This document shows positions 57,601 to 64,000 of a stretch of 64,000 nucleotides of DNA, one piece after another (the stretch's first letter is position 1; each line of letters begins with the position of its first letter). Source of the stretch: Avena insularis. Taxonomy: Eukaryota; Streptophyta; Magnoliopsida; Poales; Poaceae. The notes beneath the pieces are model-generated. The model did not search any database. It was not told where the DNA came from and was given only the letters and a program-made list of their open reading frames with translations. Both the position numbers and the translations under genes were made by a program. The stretch lies in NCBI GenBank assembly GCA_023614405.1, contig CM042688.1:375893331-375957330 (forward strand). Reading direction: 5' to 3'.

Positions 57601-60600
57601 TAAATGACTGGACTTGGACACAATTTTCATTTTTATGAGGTCCTTGATGTAACTTGTACTTCCACCGACCGTGTTAACTCTCAAGAACCTCTCTCCTTCG
57701 AGACCTACCATTTGATAGGCCATTCGTAGTACTTCTTATCTTCTCTTTATCGTGTCTATCTCTTACAATAAAATAAACCACTGCATAGTGTACGGAATAA
57801 CTTTGAACATTGAGCATTGGATCAAGAATAGCAAATCCAAAAATTGCCAACTGCTGGATCTTATTTTCCATTCTTAGCATCTAGAAAGGTTCTACTTTAG
57901 CACGATCAACGCTAGTATGCGCAAACCTCAAAACACAAACTCCATTGCTCAGTTTTCAGGGTCCTTGTTCTAATAAATGCGTGGACTTGGACTTAATTTT
58001 CATTTTTATGAGGACCTTGATGTAACTTGTACTTCCACTGACCGTGTTAACTCTCAAGCACCTCTCTCCTACGAGACCTACCATTTGATAGGCCATTCGC
58101 CATACTTCTTATGTTCTCTTTATCGTGTCTTATCTCTTACAATATAATAAACCACTACATAGTGTACGGATTAACTTTGAACATTGACCGTTGGATCAAG
58201 ACTAGCAAATCCAAACATTGCCAACCGCTGGATCTTTTTTTCCATTCTTACCATCTAGAAAGATTCTACTTTAGCACGATGAATGCTAGTATGTGCAAAA
58301 CTCAAAACACAAACTCCATTGCTCAGTTTTCAGGGTCCTTGTTCTAATAAATGAGTGGACTTGGACACAATTTTCATTTTTTATGAGGTCCTTGATGTAA
58401 CTTGTACTTCCACCGACCGTGTTAAATCTCAAGCACCTCTCTCCTACGAGACCTACCATTTGATAGGCCATTTGCAGTACTTCTTATCTGCTCTTTATCA
58501 TGTCTTATCTCTTACAATACAATAAACCACTTCATAGTGTACGGATTAACTTTGGACATTAACCTTTGGATCAAGACTAGCAAATCCAAACATTGCCAAC
58601 TGCTAGATCTTCTTATCCATTCTTAGCATCTATAAAGATTCTACTATAGCACGATGAACGCTACTATGCGCAAACCTCAAAACGCAAACTCCATTGCTTA
58701 GTTTTTTGGGTCCTTGTTCTAATAAATGAGTGGACTTCGACACAATTTTCATTTTTATGAGGTCATTGATGTAACTTGTACTTCCACCGACCGTGTTAAC
58801 TCTCAAGAACCTCTCTCCTTCGAGACCTACCATTTGATAGGCTATTCGCAATACTTCTTATGTTCTCTTTATCATGTCTTATCTCTTACAATACAATAAA
58901 CCACTGCATAGTGTACGGATTAACTTTGAACATTGACCGTTGGATCAAGACTAGCAAATCCAAACATTGCCAACTGCTGGATCTTATTTTTTCCATTCAT
59001 AGCATCTAGAAAGATTCTACTTTAGCACGATGAACGCTAGTATGCGCAAACCTCAAAACACAAACTCCATTGCTCAGTTTTTAGGGTCCTTGTTCTAATA
59101 CATGAGTGGACTTGGACACAATTTTCATTTTTATGAGGTCCTTGATGTAACTTGTACTTCCACTGACCATGTTAAATCTCAAGCACCTCTCTCCTACGAG
59201 ACCTACCATTTGATAAGCCATTCGCAGTACTTCTTATCTGCTCTTTATCGTGTCTTATCTCTTACAATACAATAAACCACTACATAGTGTACGGATTAAC
59301 TTTGAACATTGACCGTTGGATCAAGACTAGCAAATCCAAACATTGCCAACCGCTGGATCTTCTTTTCCATTCTTAGCATCTAGAAAGATTCTACTTTAGC
59401 ACGATGAACGCTATTATGCGCAAACCTCAAAACGCAAACTCCATTGCTCAGTTTTTAGGGTCCTTGTTCTAATAAATGAGTGGACTTGGACACAATTTTC
59501 ATTTTTATGAGGTCCTTGATGTAACTTGTACTTCCACCGACCGTGTTAACTCTCAAGAACCTCTCTCCTTCGAGACCTACCATTTGATAGGCCATTCGCA
59601 ATACTTCTTATGTTCTCTTTATCGTGTCTTATCTCTTACAATACAATAAACCACTGCATAGTGTACGGATTAACTTTGAACATTGACCGTTGGATCAAGA
59701 CTAGCAAATCCAAACATTGCCAACTGCTGGATCTTATTTTTTCCATTCTTAGCATCTAGAAAGATTCTACTTTAGCACGATGAACGCTAGTATGCGCAAA
59801 CCTCAAAACACAAACTCCATTGCTCAGTTTTTAGGGTCCTTGTTCTAATACATGAGTGGACATGGACACAATTCTCATTTTTATGAGGTCCTTGATGTAA
59901 CTTGTACTTCCACCGACCATGTTAAATCTCAAGCACCTCTCTCCTACGAGACCTACCATTTGATAGGCCATTCACAGTACTTCTTATCTTCTCTTTATCG
60001 TGTCTTGTCTCTTACAATACAATAAACCACTGCATAGTGTACGGATTAACTTTGAACATTGACCGTTGGATCAAGACTAGAAAATCCAAACATTGCCAAC
60101 CGCTGGATCTTCTTTTCCATTTTTAGCATCTAGAAACATTCTACTTTAGCACGATGAACGCTAGTACGCGCAAACCTCAAAACACAAACTCCATTGCTCA
60201 GTTTTTAGGATCTATGTTCTAATAAATGCGTGTACTTGGACGCAATTTTCATTTTTTTATGAGGTCCTTGATGTAACTTGTGCTTCCACTAACCGTGTTA
60301 ACTATCAAGCACCTCTCTCCTACGAGACCTACCATTTGATAGGCCATTCTTAGTACTTCTTATCTTCTCTTTATCGTTTCTATCTCTTACAATACAATAA
60401 ACCACTGCATAGTATACGGATTAACTTTGAACATTGAGCGTTGGATCAAGAATAGCAAATCCAAACATTGCCAACCGCTGGATCTTATTTTCCATTCTTA
60501 GCATCTAGAAAGGTTCTACTTTAGCACGATCAACGCTAGTATGCGCAAACCTCAAAACACAAACTCCATTGCTTAATTTTCAGGGTCCTTGTTCTAATAA

Positions 60601-63600
60601 ATACGTGGACTTTGACGCAATTTTCATTTTTATGAGGTCCTTGATGTAACTTGTACTTCCACCGACCGTGTTAACTCTCAAGCACCTCTCTCCTACAAGA
60701 CCTACCATTTGATAGGCCATTCACCATACTTCTTATGTTCTCTTTATCGTGTCTTATCTCTTACAATACAATAAACCACTACATAGTGTACGGATTAACT
60801 TTGAACATTGACGTTGGATCAAGACTAGCAAATCCAAACATTTCCAACCGCTGGATCTTCTTTTCCATTCTTAGCATCTAGAAAGAATCTACTTTAGCAC
60901 GATGAACGCTAGTATGCGCAAAACTCAAAACACAAACTCCATTGCTCAGTTTTCAGGGTCCTTGTTCTAATAAATGAGTGGACTTGGACACAATTTTCAT
61001 TTTTTCTGAGGTCCTTGATGTACCTTGTACTTCCACCGACCGTGTTAAATCTCAAGCACCTCTCTCCTACGAGACCTACCATTTGATAGGCCATTTGCAG
61101 TACTTCTTATCTCTTACAATACAATAAACCACTTCATAGTGTATGGATTAACTTTGAACATTGACCTTTGGATCAAGACTAGCAAATCCAAACATTGCCA
61201 ACCGCTAGATCTTCTTATCCATTCTTAGCATCTAGAAAGATTCTAGTTTAGCACGATGAACGCTAGTATGCGCAAACCTCAAAACGCAAGATCCATTGAT
61301 CAGTTTTTAGGGTCCTTGTTCTAATAAATGCGTGGACTTGGACGCAATTTTCATTTTTATGAGGTCCGTGATGTAACTTGTACTTCCACCAACCGTGTTA
61401 ACTCTGAAGCACCTCTCTCCTACGAGACCTACCATTTGATAGGCCATTCGTAGTACTTCTTATCTTCTCTTTATCGTGTCTATATCTTATAATACAATAA
61501 ACCACTGCATAGTGTAGGGATTAACTTTGAACATTGAGCGTTGGATCAAGACGAGCAAATCCAAATATTGCCAACCGCTGGATCTTCTTTTCCATTCTTA
61601 GCATCTAGAAACATTCTACTTTAGCACGATGAACGCTAGTATGCGCAAACCTCAAAACATAAACTCCATTGCTCAGTTTTGTGGGTCCTTGTTCTAATAA
61701 ATGCGTGGACTTGGATGCAATTTTCATTTTTATAAGGTCCTTGATGTAACTTGTACTTCCACCGACCGTGTTAACTCTCAAGCACCTCTCTCCTATGAGA
61801 CCTACCATTTGATAGGCCATTCACAGTACTTCTTATCTTCTCTTTATCATGTCTTATCTCTTACAATACAATAAACCGCTGCATAGTGTACGGATTAACT
61901 TTGAACATTGACCGTTGGATCAAGACTAGCAAATCCAAACATTGCCAACCGCTGGATCTTCTTTTCCATTCTTACCATCTAGAAACATTCTACTTTAGCT
62001 TGATAAACGCTAGTACGCACAAACCTCAAAACACAAACTCCATTGCTCAGTTTTTAGGGTCTGTGTTCTAATAAATGCGTGGACTTGGACGCAATTTTAA
62101 TTTTTTATGAGGTCCTTGATGTAACTTGTGCTTCCACTGACCGTGTTAACTCTCAAGCACCTCTCTCCTACGAGACCTACCATTTGATAGGACATTCGTA
62201 GTACTTCTTAACTTATCTTTATCGTATCTATCTCTTACAATACAATAAACCACTACATAGTGTACGGATTAACTTTGAAGATTGAGCGTTGGATCAAGAA
62301 TAGCAAATCCAAACATTGCCAACCGCTGGATCTTATTTTCCATTCATAGCATTTAGAAAGGTTCTACTTTAGCATGATCAACGCTAGTATGCGCAAACCT
62401 CAAAACACAAACTCCATTGCTCAATTTTCAGGGTCCTTGTTATAATAAATACGTGGACTTGGACGCAATTTTCATTTTTATGAGGTCCTTGATGTAACTT
62501 GTACTTCCACCGACCGTGTTAACTCTCAAGCACCTCTCTCCTACAAGACCTACATTTGATAGGCCATTCGCCATACTTCTTATGTTCTCTTTATCGTGTC
62601 TTATCTCTTACAATACAATAAACCACTACATAGTGTATGGATTAAGTTTGAACATTGACCGTTGGATCAAGACTAGCAAATCCAAACATTGCCAACCGCT
62701 GGATCTTCTTTTCCATTCTTAGCATCTAGAAAGATTATACTTTAGCATGATGAACGCTAGTATGCGCAAAACTCAAAACACAAACTCCATTGCTCAGTTT
62801 TCAGGGTCCTTGTTCTAATAAATGAGTGGACTTGGACACAATTTTCATTTTTTCTGAGGTCCTTGATGTACCTTGTACTTCCACCGACCGTGTTAAATCT
62901 CAAGCACCTCTCTCCTACGAGACCTACCATTTGATAGGCCATTTGCAGTACTTCTTATCTCTTACGATACAATAAACCACTTCATAGTGTATGGATTAAC
63001 TTTGAACATTGACCTTTGGATCAAGACTAGCAAATCCAAACATTGCCAACTTCTAGATCTTCTTATCCATTCTTAGCATCTAGAAAGATTCTACTTTCGC
63101 ACGATGAACGCTAGTATGCACAAACCTCAAAACGCAAACTCCATTGCTTAGTTTTTAGGGTCCTTGTTCTAATAAATGCGTGGAATTGGACGCAATTTTC
63201 ATTTTTATGAGTTCCATGATGTAACTTGTACTTCCACCGACCGTGTTAACTCTGAAGCACCTCTCTCCTACGAGACCTACCATTTGATAGGACATTCGTA
63301 GTACTTCTTATCTTCTCTTTATCATGTCTATATCTTATAATACAATAAACCACTACATAGTGTACGGATTAACTTTGAACATTGACCGTTGGATCAAGAC
63401 TAGCAAATCCAACCATTGCCAACCGCTGGATCTTCTTTTCCATTCTTAGCATCTAGAAAGATTCTACTTTAGCACGATGAATTGCGCAAACCTCAAAACG
63501 CAAACTCCATTGCTCAGTTTTTAGGGTCCTTGTTCTAATAAATGAGTGGACTTGGACACAATTTTCATTTTTATGAGGTCCTTGATGTAACTTGTACTTC

Positions 63601-64000
63601 CACCGACCGTGTTAACTCTCAAGAACCTCTCTCCTTCGAGACCTACCATTTGATAGGCCATTCGCAATACTTATTATGTTCTCTTTATCGTGTCTTATCT
63701 CTTACAATACAATAAACCACTACATAGTGTACGGATTAACTTTGAACATTGACCGTTGGATCAAGACTAGCAAATCCAAACATTGCCAACTGCTGGATCT
63801 TATTTTTTCCATTCTTAGCATCTAGAAAGATTCTACTTTAGCACGATGAACGCTAGTATGCGCAAACCTCAAAACACAAACTCCATTGCTCAGTTTTTAG
63901 GGTCCTTGTTCTAATACATGAGTGGACATGGACACAATTCTCATTTTTATGAGGTCCTTGATGTAACTTGTACTTCCACCGACCATGTTAAATCTCAAGC
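54694..64000 (-). repeat. ~372-bp satellite array, block 2 (about 25 monomers, runs off the window)
   Basis: 25 anchor words (GAGACCTACC and variants) from 54711 to 63641, mean spacing 372 bp, mostly 373-376. Two monomers are 353 bp because a 21-bp piece (TCTCTTTATCGTGTCTTA region) is missing, and one is 366 bp. Variants recur at fixed multiples of the monomer, showing higher-order structure. Minus-strand reading frames of 60-75 codons recur (MAYQMVGLIGERCLRVNTVG) but most copies are broken, so no protein is claimed. Confidence 0.93.

Noticed and set aside
58286..62942. Recurring minus-strand ORFs of ~61-75 codons in the satellite
   Set aside because: They repeat only because the monomer repeats; most monomers break the frame and there is no gene context.
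54694..64000. CRISPR-like regular repeats
   Set aside because: The period is ~372 bp with no short repeat/unique spacer pattern; it is a plant satellite.

Overview
The window is intergenic DNA from a grass, almost certainly a Triticeae species (wheat, goatgrass, barley or rye type). The evidence is a BARE-1/Angela-type Copia element, nested LTR retrotransposons with 5-bp target duplications, LARD-type non-autonomous elements, long satellite arrays and very few genes. Nothing bacterial, organellar or viral was seen. Boundaries come from reading by eye; family names are recognition, not database hits.

Layout. (1) 1-8302: a minus-strand LARD resembling Sukkula, with a left LTR running off the window, a 3.1-kb non-coding interior and a right LTR cut at 8302. 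(2) 8306-11950: a truncated LTR, then a diverged tandem repeat of about 126 bp. (3) 11950-17465: a tandem segmental duplication carrying three related minus-strand genes with an F-box and/or SINA/SIAH-type zinc finger. One is intact (16432-17079), one is frameshifted (12962-13614) and one is 5'-truncated with two stops (15746-16207). (4) 17465-22650: about five copies of an ~850-bp tandem unit, followed by an inverted partial copy. (5) 22728-46296: an Angela/BARE-type Copia element whose leader holds a 2.24-kb solo LTR and whose 3' LTR is split by a 12.98-kb Gypsy element of Tat/RIRE2 type (33243-46225). The Gypsy element carries a multi-exon antisense gene. (6) 46381-64000: a satellite of ~372 bp (about 30 monomers), interrupted at 48239-54693 by a second non-autonomous LTR element with one long ORF.

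How it fits together. No autonomous element is intact. The Copia integrase lacks its first catalytic Asp and a zinc-binding Cys; the Gypsy integrase lacks two of its three catalytic acidic residues. Many premature stops look like C-to-T/G-to-A transitions, as expected in methylated heterochromatin. The order of events can be read from nesting: satellite first, then Angela and LARD insertion, then the Gypsy element into Angela. LTR divergence agrees: about 4% in the Angela stretch compared by eye, about 3% for the Gypsy pair.

The most interesting points are the shared ~100-bp core linking the ~850-bp array and the ~372-bp satellite in opposite orientations, the higher-order structure of the satellite, the F-box plus SINA-like gene cluster, and LTR-specific deletions including loss of the TATA box from the Angela 5' LTR.
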